Below, one piece after another: positions 1 through 14,753 of a DNA stretch of 64,000 nucleotides. Every line of letters starts with the position of its first letter. Position 1 is the first letter of the stretch. The notes below the pieces were generated by a model that had not been told where the DNA came from, did no database searches, and was given only the letters and a program-made list of their open reading frames with translations. Where the stretch lies: positions 11,397,842-11,461,841 of the forward strand of contig CM051000.1 in NCBI GenBank assembly GCA_027704905.1. The letters run 5' to 3'. The position numbers were made by a program, and so were the translations under genes. The DNA is from Muraenolepis orangiensis. Its lineage: Eukaryota; Chordata; Actinopteri; Gadiformes; Muraenolepididae.

Positions 1-2514
<2,514 letters not shown>

Positions 2515-3516
2515 TGATTAATGGTCGGAAAAGTTTTTCTTTTCCCCTGAAACGATAGTCAACATTTATTTTCCGCGTGTGTAAAGCTTTTTTAATAAAG
2601 ATCCGTGCAGAAAGCGACCTGCATCCCGACGAAGCGTTTGCAGCTACAGCGGCCCTTGTGGCCTGATACACTGCGTCAAGCAGAACCGGTGGTGGTGGTG
2701 GTGCTGCAGCAGCAGCAGCAGCTGCCAAGTGGATCATGTGGTCTGTATGCTCTCCTGCTGTGAGCCCTGTGGCTTCTCCCCACCCCCCCCCCCCCCACCC
2801 CTAGGGTCACAGCGGTGCACTCTGGAGACGTGTGCCGTCTCACCAGAGGCTTTGCAACATTCCGGCCTTTGTGTCTGTCTGCGCTCGTATCCGGGGCACC
2901 GGAGCGTATTTTTACGGCCCCACTAGTCTCTTTACAAGTCCTAACAAGGCAGAGGTCATTCACCACCCCCCCCCACCTCTACACCCTCCCGTCCTCCCCA
3001 CCCTGAGCAGCAGTTGGAGGGCAGTGCTTATTTTGTTCTCCTTTGGGAGCGGATGCTGCACTTTTCTTTTTTTTTTTTCTTTTTTTTTTCTTTTCTTTTC
3101 TTTCTTGTCGTCTCTTGGATGTCTTTACACCGCAGAGTGCGGCGACACACGCACACACACACGGACAGAAGAGACACACACTACAAAAGGAACAATGATG
3201 CGTTCGCAGAGAGCCACTAGTCAGTCGTGCAGCAGCCCTTGTCCACGGTGACCATAAATCCGCCCACACGTCAACAACGTGAGCCGGGTTTGACGCAGGA
3301 GGGGATTCCTTGCGTCCCGAGCTCCGGTACCTGTCTGACGATGATAAACCGCATCATCCCTCTCCTGCTGTCCTGGCCACGTACTGCCTCTGGGCGACAC
3401 CCCCTTTTTGGTTGTGAGGAGAGCGAGGGGTGGGGGGGGGGGTTCAGTGTGAGTAAGTGTTGAGATGAAGAGTCACAAAAAAAAGCACAGGTCGCCATGG
3501 TTACCCTCCTCCTTCC

Positions 3517-3637
<121 letters not shown>

Positions 3638-4314
3638 GAAAGTGCTTAGCAGTGGCTTTATGTTGGAGTCACAGGGTAGAAAGTATGGAACATTTAGTTG
3701 TGCCAGCTGGGTGGAAAGCAGTGGGAGGATTTTCTTTTTCCACTGTTGTCTGTCACTGTTTGGTGGAGAAGTGTGCGTGCGTGTGTGTGCCTTTCTTCAA
3801 AAACCTTCCTATTTGAAGCACACTCAGAACACTATGCCGTGGGTCAAGAGATTTTTAATTAAACGGCTGTTGCCATGGCAGCGGAGTGGTTTCAATAAAG
3901 TGTTGAAATGATCACGGTCAGCGGCTCGTGACATTATTCACATTAAAACTTCCAACGCCTGTTTAACTAGCCATCGGCTATTTCATTAGGCACCTAAGCT
4001 TTAGATCATTCTTATAATGACATCCAGCCTTTTCCACATATTGCACCGAACTCCAAAAGCCCCTTGTTTGCCTTACCACTCGGGAGTCGTGGCGGGCCAG
4101 GAAGCGCTCCCTCCCATCGCTTGGTAATGCGCAAATTGCCAATCTTTTATAGCTGGATTCCCTCAAAAAAAATGAATCATTGCCCACAAACTCCTGTAAA
4201 ACCTTGCAAATGAAACATTTCCTCTCTTTAAAAGCAGACGTTTTGCCTATCCAGTTCTGTGCATGTTGGCAGGCCTATCGCGTTGTGTGACCATGTCGAC
4301 CTTCTCTTTCCCAG

Positions 4315-4513
4315 AGCGGATTTACTGGGGTTCCGAGCTGCACTTTCCCACCGCCGACTTCCAGGAAGTGCTCACTGACGATAAGGCGGCACTGGCCTGG
4401 CTCCTCGCACTGCGGCGCGTGGGCATGGTCTACCTGCGGGGGGCGCCCTCGGAAGAAGGCCAGTTGGTCCGATTGAGCGAGCGCATTGGATTTCTGAGGA
4501 TGACTTTCTACGG
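4315..4513 (+). CDS. bbox1: bbox1 exon A (first in window)
   Basis: The acceptor CTCTTTCCCAG precedes AGCGG; the exon enters in phase with a G from the missing upstream exon (Glu codon). It encodes RIYWGSELHFPTADF through GFLRMTFYG and ends at donor GG/GTGAGA. The Met at 4263 is intronic and is not a start: the bases before 4315 have no similarity to the family. Confidence 0.9.
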
Positions 4514-7301
4514 GTGAGATACGATGACACATTCCACCCCCACACACCCCCCACACACACACACACATCCCCTTTCCCTGATTGTGATCCAAGCTAGAGT
4601 TTCACCATTTTAGTACGTACTAAATCAAGAAAAACATTTCGGTTTCCACTGCCGCAGTAGGGCTGCGGGACATTATTTGTCAAAGCTGGGTACAAAAAGT
4701 GAAATAAAAAGGGATTAGTTTACAGCCTTCTTCTGGAGGGGGGGGGGGGGACTCGTGGAGCTGTGAGATGTGTTGAGTGAGCACATCGCTGCTCTCAGCG
4801 TATTTCTTCTTTCACCTGGTGTCCGGGGCAGGAGTCGGTCCCGGACTCCTGTGAATATGATTCACTTTCAGCAGGGTATATTTCATGTGTGTGTGGGGAG
4901 GAAGAGAGAGAGAGAGAGAGGGAGAGAGAACTCTGCCGCCCCTTTCATCAGGCGGGTGGACTGGCCTCTTGAGTTATGGCTGTGCCAGTTCCTCCTGGAT
5001 AAACCCCCCCCCCCCCAAACCCTCCAACTATTTTCATGTTGTCTTTTTAAAGCCAGAGGAATTACCTAGTGCACTCGATCAGAACAAGAGGTTTGGAACA
5101 CAAAGGCTCTCTCTTTCTCTCCGCTGCCAGCGGATGAGCCCTACTATCGGAGAGTACAGACCGACCGAAACCCTTGGCAGAGAGAAAGGGGGAGAGAGAG
5201 AGAGCTTGCGCTTTCAGGACGAGGGCAGCACAAGCCATGCATGTAAGCATGGACGGTCAAAACAGCAGCAAACCAAGGCTCATTAGGGAACGGCAACCGC
5301 TGCAATCCAATGACCTCTCTACTTTGATGCAAACCTTGTGTGTGCGCTCGCCCTCTTCAAACCTACCCCTCCACCACAACCACCACTACCACCATGACTT
5401 TCATCCTTGCCTCTCACCCCTTTTTTTTATCATCAGTTGAGATGAAACCAAAGGATTGGCAGCATGACTGAAGTGAACATGATGTTTCTCCGCAGGCCCA
5501 CATGGCGGGTCCAGGACAAACCGATGGCCGTCAACGTAGCCTACACCTCCGGTGACCTCAGCCTCCACACGGACTACCCTGCGCTGCACTACACGCCTGG
5601 AGTGAGTTACTCCCCTTCCACAAGAGCTCTCAGACCCTGCACTGTCCACCTCACATTTATTCTACTTATTAAAAATAATAACAACAACAACAAACAAAAG
5701 AAGCCTTTGAACGTTCGTGTCCCTTTAAGAAGATGAGATGATGGAGAACAGACGTGGGTCTTGGCGTTGACATGGTTTGCCGTTTCCCCCCCCCCCCCCC
5801 CTCTCCCCACAGGTCCAGCTGCTGCACTGCATAGAGCAGGCCCAGCAGGGGGGGGAGAGCATGGTGGTGGACGGCTTCCACGCGGCGGAGGTGCTGCGGA
5901 GAGAGGACCCGCAGGCCTTCGGGACGCTCAGCTCCCTCCGGGCGGACTTCACTGACGTAGGGAGGGACTACTGTGACTTCATGGTGCAGGCCAAGCAGTG
6001 CATCATCGAGTAAGTCTGGGTAGAGGACCCATGCAGGCTCCACCCTCACTAGTGTGTCTGTGTAAGAAAAAATATATAATAATAATAATAATTATTAAAA
6101 AAAAGAACATGTATATTTGTTTGTTTAAATACAGGGCTGTTGGTGTGATTGACTGTAGTTTTTTAAAGGGAAGACTGCCATCTGCTGGTTAGATGCACCA
6201 ACAGCACAAGCCTTGTGATGCTCCCAGGGCTATAGATGAAGAAAATAGAAAATTAAGACTCTTTAACCAGCTCTAAAACGTGCTCTTCTTTTTGTATCGC
6301 CTGGTCCTGATGTGGGAAACAGTGTGGATTGCGAAGGTCGGGTAGCCAGGATCAATTTAAACAACGCCACCCGAGACTCTGTGCTGGACCTGCCCCTGCA
6401 GCAGGTCCAGGAGTTCTACCGGGCGCTGAAGGCCTACTCGGACATCATGAACAGGCCCAAGAATGTTGTCAGCTACCGCATGGAGCCAGGTCAGTGTGTT
6501 GGCTCTTCATGACGATCATAATCGGCATCACACTTGGCTCTTTAAGAGGAAGTGCCTTGCGAAGTATTGATTCTGATTTTCAGACTTGTGCAGTGAAATT
6601 TTATCGCCAGCTCCGAGGATGTGCAAAACAGAATTCCATGATTCACTAATTGTAATTACAAAAAATACAAATTGACAAAAATATACTTTTAAATAGGTTT
6701 ACTTTATTTATTGATGTTGGGAAGGTTAGAAGATGGTTAAGAAGTTTGTATTCTTATTAGTTATTTCCTCTTCTTCTTGCACTCTTACTTACTATTCACT
6801 ATCTATATATCTATATAGATATAGATATACTGTATATAATACTCTCATACTCACTATTTGCCTTATTTGGGGTTAGATGCATTCTGTTGCCTTACTACCT
6901 GGACTTTGCTCAGTCTTAGACTGTATTGCCGGTAAGCGAGACAGAAAGGGAAGTCTCGCTCGTTACTCAAGCCCTGCACAAGTTGATCCTTGAGCCTTAT
7001 TTTGATTGCTTTAGAGCTCACTGAAGAGAGAGAGAGAGAACCACCCACCCACCCACCAGGGAAGACTGAAACGGCCAACGTACATTCTTATAGAACCACC
7101 CGCCTGCTCACTGTTGTCACTATTGTCCTCCTCGTCGTAGGAGACATCGTGACCTTCGACAATGGGCGGCTGCTCCACGGACGCAAGAGCTACACCAGCT
7201 CGGGCCAGCGGCGGCGTCTCCTGGAGGGGGCCTACCTGGACTGGGACGAGGTCATGTCCCGTCTGCGGATACTCCGCAAGGCTGTCGGCGGAGAGTGCTG
7301 A
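4315..7301 (+). CDS. bbox1: gamma-butyrobetaine dioxygenase, 3' part of the gene (five exons)
   Basis: BBOX1 is a cytosolic Fe(II)/2-oxoglutarate dioxygenase that hydroxylates gamma-butyrobetaine to L-carnitine, the last step of carnitine synthesis. I join 4315-4513, 5496-5601, 5813-6009, 6323-6489 and 7141-7301; all junctions are AG/GT and keep phase. The product matches the vertebrate family from the YWGSEL segment to the C-terminus. LHTDYPALH supplies the first His and the Asp of the HxD...H iron triad, and FDNGRLLHGRKSY supplies the distal His. DFTDIGVDYCDF-like and NATRD segments separate it from the paralogue TMLHE. The N-terminal zinc-binding domain (roughly the first 130 residues in human) is absent, because earlier exons are not in the window. 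No phase break or internal stop suggests a pseudogene. Confidence 0.95.
5496..5601 (+). CDS. bbox1: bbox1 exon B, iron-ligand HxD exon
   Basis: Acceptor CTCCGCAG and donor GGA/GTGAGT. The exon encodes the WRVQDKP segment and SLHTDYPALHYTPG, which includes the His-x-Asp half of the iron site. It ends in phase 0. Confidence 0.93.
5813..6009 (+). CDS. bbox1: bbox1 exon C
   Basis: The acceptor is preceded by a run of about 14 C on the sense strand (5786-5800). The exon encodes VQLLHCIEQ through DFTDVGRDYCDFMVQAK and ends at donor GA/GTAAGT. This is core double-stranded beta-helix sequence of the dioxygenase fold. Confidence 0.93.
6323..6489 (+). CDS. bbox1: bbox1 exon D
   Basis: Acceptor GGGAAACAG, donor CCAG/GTCAGT. 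It encodes the GRVARINLNNATRDSVLDLP segment, whose Arg contributes to 2-oxoglutarate binding in the family, followed by the YRALKAYSDIMN helix. Confidence 0.93.
7141..7301 (+). CDS. bbox1: bbox1 terminal exon E with stop
   Basis: Acceptor CCTCGTCGTAG. It encodes GDIVTFDNGRLLHGRKSY with the distal iron-ligand His, then EGAYLDWDEVMSRLRILRK, and a short C-terminus ending in a TGA at 7299-7301. The residue after FDN is Gly (GGG) where human BBOX1 has Trp (TGG), a one-base difference. Confidence 0.95.
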
Positions 7302-7446
7302 GCGCCGAGCACCGAGCGCTCAAGCTAGCTAGAGTTTGGCGTGAGACGAGAGGAAAACAACGGTCGGGTTGTGGAATAAGGACCAAGCGTGGACTACCTC
7401 AAGCGCCGAGGTTTCATTGAAGAATGTATGCGTAACGTACGTGTAC

Positions 7447-7452
7447 AATAAA
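7447..7452 (+). terminator. bbox1: AATAAA polyadenylation signal of bbox1
   Basis: Canonical AATAAA 146 bp after the bbox1 stop, which gives a short 3' UTR. The actual cleavage site is not determined. Confidence 0.6.
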
Positions 7453-7673
7453 TAACCAATGAAATTGAAACCAACTTGACTGAATTGGAAGATGAGCCAT
7501 GTGCCTATGTGTGTAGTAATTACCTGTCTGGGTTTAAAATGAAGTAGCTGCAATCTTATCTTTGAAATACAAATTTGAAGCGACAAGATCGTCTTATCTC
7601 CCATTTCTTTGGGAGTATAATTGTTGAACTGTTTGAACTCATTCAAGCTGCCTTTTAATCTGTAGATCTATTC

Positions 7674-8205
7674 AGTGGTTCCCGTACATCAGCTCTTCCC
7701 AAAGTGGGGTACGTGGAGCCCCAGGGGTAAACACGGTTACGCCGGGGGTACGCCAACAAAGATCTGTAATGGCCTCCTTCTGTGTCAAAAATAAACCCAC
7801 ACAAAACCAACACGGCCTCTGCTTCAATTGGTCACTTATTTGGTTGCTGCAAGAACAGAATATGACATTTTCTTCTTCTTGTGACTTACATTTTGTTTTA
7901 TATTGTATTCTAACTTTTCCAGTCATTCATATTGTGTTTGAGCGGATGTGCGTATCACTTGTTTGAAATATGAGAGGGCTTTCTACGAGGCTGAATAAAG
8001 AGCAAGATGGTTGATAACACTGTCTTGTCTCCATATGTAGCATCAGATGAGAGGTAGAGGGGGGTACACAGCAGGAGGGTCAATGTGTGAGGGGTACAGG
8101 ACCTTAAATAGTTAATAACACTGTCTTGTCTCCATACATCAGATAAGAGATAGAGGGCCATACACCGCAAGAGGTTTCAGGTTTGAGGGGTACAGAACCA
8201 CTTTC
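7674..8205. mobile_element. possible hAT-like non-autonomous element
   Basis: The left end CAGTGGTTCCCG and the inverted right end AAGTGGTTCTGTACCCC resemble hAT terminal repeats, and the interior is rich in GGGGTAC motifs. No transposase reading frame is present and I could not see a clear 8-bp target duplication. The family assignment is therefore tentative. Confidence 0.3.
8010..8195. repeat. two-copy tandem repeat, about 85-90 bp unit
   Basis: The phrase AACACTGTCTTGTCTCCATA followed by ATCAGAT-AGAG-TAGAGG recurs at about 8016 and 8115. It lies inside the possible hAT-like element. Confidence 0.7.
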
Positions 8206-8639
8206 CTACATGCATACAGCAGTGGCACAGCGCCTCTGCTGGATGTTTAGTGCCACTGCAATCAGCCTTGCAAAATCCCCAAATTACAGTTATTAGTTTG
8301 GAACTTGGTGTCTTTTCGTTTGCCACTTGGTGGTTGACCTCTCTTTGTGAGAGTGACAGTTAATGAATGATTGAAACTGCACAGACTCCCGACTTATTAG
8401 GTCTAATGGATGCAACACGTTCTTCTTGGCAAAACATAAGTGTAGCCAATATTATTTCCAAATAGCAGTCCACATTTCAGACCCATCAGCAGCCTAAAGC
8501 CTGCATCCCACCAGTTTGTAAAGTGGACAAACACATTCAATCTGTGTTAATCATTGAAGGGACGTGCAGTCGTCCGCTCCTTGATTAAAACGGGATGGTT
8601 GAAAGCTTTTTTGCGGAGCGGAATTTCCTTAATGCTTCC

Positions 8640-9280
8640 ATCCAGTACAGTGCTGAACAGTGCAGTAACAGAAATACATCCAGTCCAGTAAAGAAGTATA
8701 ACACAATATTGGCCTCAATGTTATGATAGTGGCAGCACTTTTAACATTTCAGTAGACACACTGCCTGTGGGTAGAAACTGTCCTTGAACCTGCTAGTCCT
8801 GGTTCAGATTCTGCGGTACCGGCGACCGGACCGCAGGGGGGAGAAAAGATGGTGCCCAGAGTGGTTGCGGTCCTTTGTGATGGAGATGGCCTTATTCCCA
8901 CATCTGGTCCTAATGATCTACGCCCGAGAAGAGTATTCTTTGGCTTTGTTGTCCTGTGCAGTGGACATGTCAAGGCTCAGTTCGTATAACAAACTGGCCC
9001 ATCTTCCACGAGATTGAGAACCTGCTCCATCTCGATAACGTAAGAACCTCGAAGAAGATGGAGCACGTCAACTGAAAGCTCAGCAAGGAGTAAATTCTTA
9101 GGATGGCCACGGAGCTCCACCACAGTATACCTCCACAGCACCTTCCTGTCAAAGCTAAATCTGTCAGATGGCCGTGAAGCACAGGGTCAAGAAGCTAACC
9201 CCATCCATGAGATCACTCTCATGGTTCATATGGTTGGACAGGAGAAAAGTGTGCAGGTACTTTGACCTAAGGATGGTTAT
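8640..9280. mobile_element. interspersed-repeat-like segment, possible LINE 3' fragment
   Basis: The text around 8760-8900 (GTAGAAACTGTCCTTGAACC, CTGCTAGTCCTGGTTC) resembles, from memory, a common teleost interspersed repeat usually found antisense to a LINE reverse transcriptase. No intact reading frame remains. I cannot name the family without a repeat library. Confidence 0.35.
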
Positions 9281-9817
9281 AGTCTATTACTATTAGAGAA
9301 ACATTTATGGTGGAGAGTCTTCAGTCAAAGCCAACCAGATTGGTTACTAGTACCGCATGGAAGAAATGGGTGGAAGAAATACAAAGTGGAGAGAAAGGGC
9401 AAATGCTTGAAGAACAAGCTTGTCTGTTTCCTCCAGAGAGGCTGCTTCTGTTGGAGACTAAATCCAAATGCAAACAGGTTCTCCTTCACCCCAGTGAGTT
9501 CTCTGGGAGAGCTGCTTTAGCAAAATGCAATACTCACGTGTCTGTTAAGATATATATTTTTGCGTTTGGCTATACAAATATGTATCTCTTTTTATTTGTT
9601 ATTATTGTCTTTTGTACTATAGAACAACTGCGACACCCACATTCTCCCACTTCCCTTATCTTATCTTATTTGATATGAACCGAGGCACAGGGGCAGGTGG
9701 AGGCACAGCGAAATGTGCTATCTGGGTCTGACCAGTGGCCCCCCCATGGCACTGGGCTGTGAAGGAGGACAGCTCTCTGGCTCCGACTGACACGTTTCCA
9801 GCACCTCCGTTGCTCTC

Positions 9818-9934
9818 CCATGGCCTACTAAAGTGACAGCACCTCATCTCTCTCTCCATGGAATACTTACAGAGACAGCATCTATTCTCTCTCACCATGG
9901 GCTACTGCAGTGACAGCATCTATTCTCTGGCACC
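9818..9934. repeat. minisatellite, about 38-40 bp unit, three copies
   Basis: Three successive units share CCATGG-TACT-AGTGACAGCA then TATTCTCTC. The copies are imperfect and show no coding signal. Confidence 0.65.
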
Positions 9935-10572
9935 AAGTACACCTGGCTGTTTCTCTGGCTCTCTCTGGCCGGTAAGGAGCACTGGCACTTTGTTTCGTTT
10001 TGAGGACTGCATGCTAATAGAACATTTGTTTTTAATTGGATGTTAATGGAAGTTTAACGAAAAATCAACCAAGAACTATATTTGAGTATGATATAGGAAT
10101 TGTTTGGTTTGATAGACTACTTGATAGAGGTGTTGATAGTGTGTGAGTCTATCTGGGTTTTTAAAAAGAGTATCATCAACCCACCAGGTGGACCTGGATG
10201 TCTGAGCCCGGGGGTCTGATGCCTGCCAATCCAGCAAACACAGGCTGTATTACATGGTTGTATGTAAGAGTCATAGTTCATAGTTATAAGATGTTTTAAA
10301 GAAGTTAAGTATAGCATCTTTTAATTAAAAATTACAAAGTAACAATTTTTCATGTATATGTGTTTCATGTATATCTATTAATTGTACTAAGATGAAAGGC
10401 ATATTGCACTTTGTTAGAACATAATGTTCTATTGATAAGTTGGCCCGGATATGCGTCTTTATTTAGTTATAATATAAGGTCGCATCTCTAGTTGACCCTG
10501 ATAAATGTCTATACTTTATTAGAATATAATATAGCATTATATTCGAATAAAGTGTAACTACTGCATCGCTAG

Positions 10573-10654
10573 TTGATAAACGTCCATAAATTGTACTTTT
10601 CAAAGTAATTCAATACTTTTAATTAAAGCACAATATATGGACGTTTAATAAGCG
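10573..10654. repeat. short inverted repeat, MITE-like
   Basis: TAAACGTCCATAAATTGT near 10576 is matched in inverse by ACAATATATGGACGTTTA ending near 10649. The roughly 24-bp arms surround about 25 bp of AT-rich loop. It may be a small foldback element or one arm of a larger decayed one. Confidence 0.55.
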
Positions 10655-11199
10655 TTGTTACAGTTGGACACTGCAGGTCTGTGTTGTGTTCCTTGTTTTC
10701 AGTTTGGAGACATGATGGATAGAGATCCAGAGAGATGGCCACGGACAAAGACAGAGAGAGGCTCGGACGACAGAGACAGACGGAGAGAGAGAAAGAGCTT
10801 CTCTATGAGGTTTCGTATCATAAACACTCCACGCATTGGCACAAGATAATGTAGCGTTATGACAGTAACCACTCGGTTCCTTCTCTTGACCGTATCAGAC
10901 TCGGGGAAGGAGGGAGCAGCTCTGTGTCCAATAAAAACACACATATTGGCACACAATTCACAGAATCTGTGAATATTTGTTACGTGAACTTCGGCACTGC
11001 ACACACAGTGTACACACTGTTTGGGACATACATGTAATACTGCAACTGTTTCTCAGTGTTTCAAACAAGAACAAACCAATAACATGAATCTGCATTGATA
11101 CACCCTTTATATTTTTCAAACATTTGAATGATTTCAGCGGACCCAAGTTTGAGTGAATTTTTATTTACTTAATTTTACTATTTAAATAGATTTGAGTTA

Positions 11200-12575
11200 T
11201 ACAGTTGAGAGCGTTATTAGCAGGACTTTAACCGATGTCTCCAAAGCTGTTGAGCAATTGATCTGTCAACATCACCACCGAGACAAGTGCTCTGATTTGG
11301 TCGGAGGTATTAATTGACATTACAATTAACTGGACATTGTTCGGTTTCTAAAATCACATTTCCATGGAGATTGCACTCCACAAATTGAACCCATGGCTCC
11401 AGAGTAGTTAACCAACAGCTCTCTGGTCAACTATGAACTCAGGTGAGGGCATAACAGGCGTCTCTGTGGTACAATCGAGTGATCTTTGCTGCTCAGCGCT
11501 AGAGACCTGGGTTCAAGTGCTGCTGAATGTTCTCTCCTTAGGCACCAAATGTAATCAGAGTTTTGGGAATGATCAATGTGAATTGTTGTAATGTCAATGA
11601 TATACTCTGAGGAGTTGGCTCAGTGGAGTGCAGCAACTCTCTCTGCTCTGGAGACCTCTGTGCAGGGTGTGGGTGTGGCTTTGACGTGACTATGCATGGC
11701 GGCGAGTGTGGACTGAAGAATTAGTGTGTCTCTGGTGTTTTATGAATAAAACATTTTTTTTAAAGAAAATCCTAACCAAAAACCCTTACCATATGCTCAC
11801 CTGACCCCCCATACAAGCCCCATTGTGATACTTTGTCTTAGTGAACACATTATCATACCTAACACGTTGTCATCTTTCACAATACCAACCTTAGCAGGAA
11901 TCAAACACAGGTCTCCAGAACTGCTAACCTGCAGCGCTCACAACTACGCCAACAAGACACTGGCTAAGACATGCTCTGAGTTTATCAAATTACAATTCAC
12001 GTGACATAGTTTCCAAAAATGTGTTGCGTTTCCAAGGAGAGCGTTATTAGCTCTCACTAATATTATTAGCAGGCCTTGAACCGACGTCTCCAAAGCTGCT
12101 GACCAATTGATCTGTCAACAGCACCACTGAGACAAGTGCTCTGATTTGGTCTGAGGTATTAATTGACATTACAATTAACAGGACATTGTTACGTTTCTAT
12201 AATCACATTTCCATGGAGAACGCGTGCTCCACAAATTCACAATACCAACCTAAGCAGGAATCTAACAGATGTCTCCCGCAGCTCTCACAACCGCGCCAAA
12301 GACAAGTTGGCAAATACTGGTCGGAGTTGATGACTTTACAATTGACATGACAGTTTCCAAAATGTTCTTGGGTTTCCAAGGAGAACGTTATTATAGAATT
12401 CCATTGTACCGGTTGCACATGGCAAATAAAACAGAAAAACATCTGGAATCTTGAATCATGGATGTCAGGTCAGGATGTAAGGTGAATTCTAAACTCAGAC
12501 CAGGTGATCTGTGTTGCTCGACGCTGGAGACCCGGGTTCCAGTTCTGCTGAATGTTCTCTCCTTGGGAACATAAT
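11200..12575. mobile_element. cluster of tRNA-like SINE-type repeats in direct and inverted copies
   Basis: A block of about 200 bp at 11203-11400 is repeated at 12041-12240 in the same orientation, sharing GATCTGTCAACA and CAAGTGCTCTGATTTGGTC. A second block with a B-box-like GGGTTCAAGTG at 11440-11600 recurs at 12495-12575. Related sequence appears inverted at 11880-11970. The boxes and repetition point to tRNA-derived SINEs inserted near or into each other. Exact boundaries are uncertain. Confidence 0.55.
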
Positions 12576-12683
12576 GGAAAAAAAAAGTGTTGCAGCTCTC
12601 CATGGCGATAATACTGATCCACCCATTCTGCTTTCAACCCCTGTTCAAGACCTGGTGTCGTTGTGGACTAATCAATGTATGAC

Positions 12684-12912
12684 GGCGGCAGTATAGCTCA
12701 GGAGGTCGCCTCACAACCGAAAGGTCGCTGGTTCGATCCCCCGGCTCCTCCTAGCAAAAACTGTCCTTGAGCAAGACACCCTAACTGCTCCTGACGTGCT
12801 GGCTGTCTCCTTGATGGCTGACTCCGCCGTCGGTGTATGAATGGGTGATGTGAGGCATGACTTGTAAAGCGCTTTGGATAAAAACGCTATATAAAAGCCG
12901 GCATTATTATTA
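12684..12912 (+). mobile_element. tRNA-derived SINE, copy 1
   Basis: It begins GGCGGCAGTATAGCTCAGG (A-box region), carries GGTCGCTGGTTCGATCCCC (B box) at about 12723-12741, then a core with CTTGAGCAAGACACCCTAA. It ends in the tail CTTGTAAAGCGCTTTGGATA and an ATT microsatellite. A second copy lies at 39185. It is a polymerase III-type retroposon of teleost type, not a functional tRNA gene: there is no acceptor-stem pairing. Confidence 0.9.
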
Positions 12913-14747
12913 TGACTAGTGTATGACTACTACTTGGGAAGTGTTTCCGATTTGGATTTGTTTACCTATTGGGGTTGTGATTTTCACTTTAGGGCCAGCG
13001 TAGTATTAGGCACCTTTGTCATTTGTGTGTTAATCAACCAAATGATTAGAAAAACGGTAAAACAAACAAACCATTTCAAACTGAAAACAGTATTTCACAG
13101 TATTTCACCACATTTGGCTTCCATGTCATGGTTTGCCTCGACTGGTGATTATTATAACACAGCACCCATGACCCAGTGTTGATGAGGTCAATTTGAGCTT
13201 TGAAAAATAATAATAATAATAATAATTCACATTGGGCCCTCCTGTTTCCCAGCATGTTCAGACTGTGTTATTAAATTGTTAGGCATCATTTGCAAGCGTT
13301 TCATGCATGATTGTTCATTGTTGTTAAATTGTGTGTGTGCGTGTGCGTGTGCGTGTGTGTGTGTGTGTTTTGGGACATTAAGCACTGAAAGCGTGGCCGA
13401 CCTTGCTGTTTGGTTTGGTGACACCAGTGGTGTTCATTTTCATGTAAATGAGATGGTTGCGTCTCGGTTTTGCTGGCAAGCAAAGAGACTTTGAATGTAC
13501 AATTGCTTTTTCCTGCACATATGACTACAACAAAACACGTTTTACACGTGTTTTATTATAATTATATACAGAAACAATACATCAAAGTACAAAACAATAC
13601 GAACAATACAGTGGCAGAAAACGGAAAACAATGTTGGCAAAGACGGCAGAATATAACTAAGGGAACTAAGAGTCTAACAGAAGAGGGTTATGGGGGGGTT
13701 TGTAGGTAACGAGGAGGACTGTGTTAGCTCCAGTATCCCAGGAAGGCATTCGGTCGCACATGGAGGGGCACACAGACCCGGTTATAGCCTCCTACATCTC
13801 AATTGCGTTACAGCGCATCGCTGTAACCATAAACGCACACATCAAGAAGCAGAAGAACAGGACCGTGCTTTGGGCTGACAACTACTTACGTCACAAAATA
13901 ACGAACCGTATCAATTTGCAGTAAAAGTAGACGGTTGTACAGTGGTGGACTTAGATCAAATAAGCGAACGCCCACGGACATTTTTAGTAGACTTAAAGAG
14001 AATAGACTAGAACGTAGGCTGTATTATATCCTATAGAAGTTTAGGCCCAAAGAAGTTCCCATTACAGTTTCTTCTAACATCTACAACAAAACACACAGCT
14101 ACTGCGGTCAAATGCAGATGGGAAAAAAAAACCAGTATAGTAATACTATATGTACTATACTACTAATACTATATGTAATAGTAGTGGCGTGAGACACGTC
14201 GTTATACTATCGGGTGACAACAAGCCTTGGTAGAAGCCGAATCTCAGACATATGTCCACATAAACAAAGCATTCATTTCGGAGGAAAGATGCTGACCTCC
14301 ACACGTGGCGTGAGACTTAAAACTCAACGAATGAAATACACTGGTGTAACGTCCATGTTGTTCCTCGGTGCGTTGCCATGGAAGGCTCCATCACCAAACA
14401 AATGGTAAGAAACCAGCCTCAGAACTACCCAGAACTCAGCTGACTGTACATTTACGAGACCGCATTGTGAAAAGTTGAGTTGTCCCATGTGTTTCAAATT
14501 CAACATGTGGGTTTATTGGTGTTTATATGTCAGTATGTCCTAACTTAAAAAAGGAGAAATGTTTATGTAAATACAATAAAAAAAGGACAGTGGGAGAGGT
14601 AATTCAAATAAAGCTTGTCTGAAATGTATCACACCGATTAGTTCTGGGGTAAATGGCTTATTGCCAAACAATAAAGTTAGTCCTTTTAATAAAAAACCTG
14701 GGCAAAAATGACTAGACGGAGAAAAAGGACATTTTGTTTGGGACAAC

Positions 14748-14753
14748 TTTATT
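14748..14753 (-). terminator. madd: candidate AATAAA polyadenylation signal of madd
   Basis: On the minus strand AATAAA lies in CATAATAAAGTTGTCCC, about 1.69 kb past the madd stop codon. Its AT-rich upstream and U/G-rich downstream context look like a real 3' end. Other AATAAA-type hexamers occur at about 13550, 14925 and 15621 on the same strand, so alternative ends are possible. Confidence 0.5.

Noticed and set aside
4263..4314. Met at 4263 as the start of a short bbox1
   Set aside because: Sequence between 4263 and 4314 does not match the family, and a good acceptor sits at 4314.
12684..12760. Possible tRNA gene
   Set aside because: A and B boxes are present, but there is no acceptor-stem pairing or proper 3' end, and a 39185 copy shares the non-tRNA core and tail, so it is a SINE.
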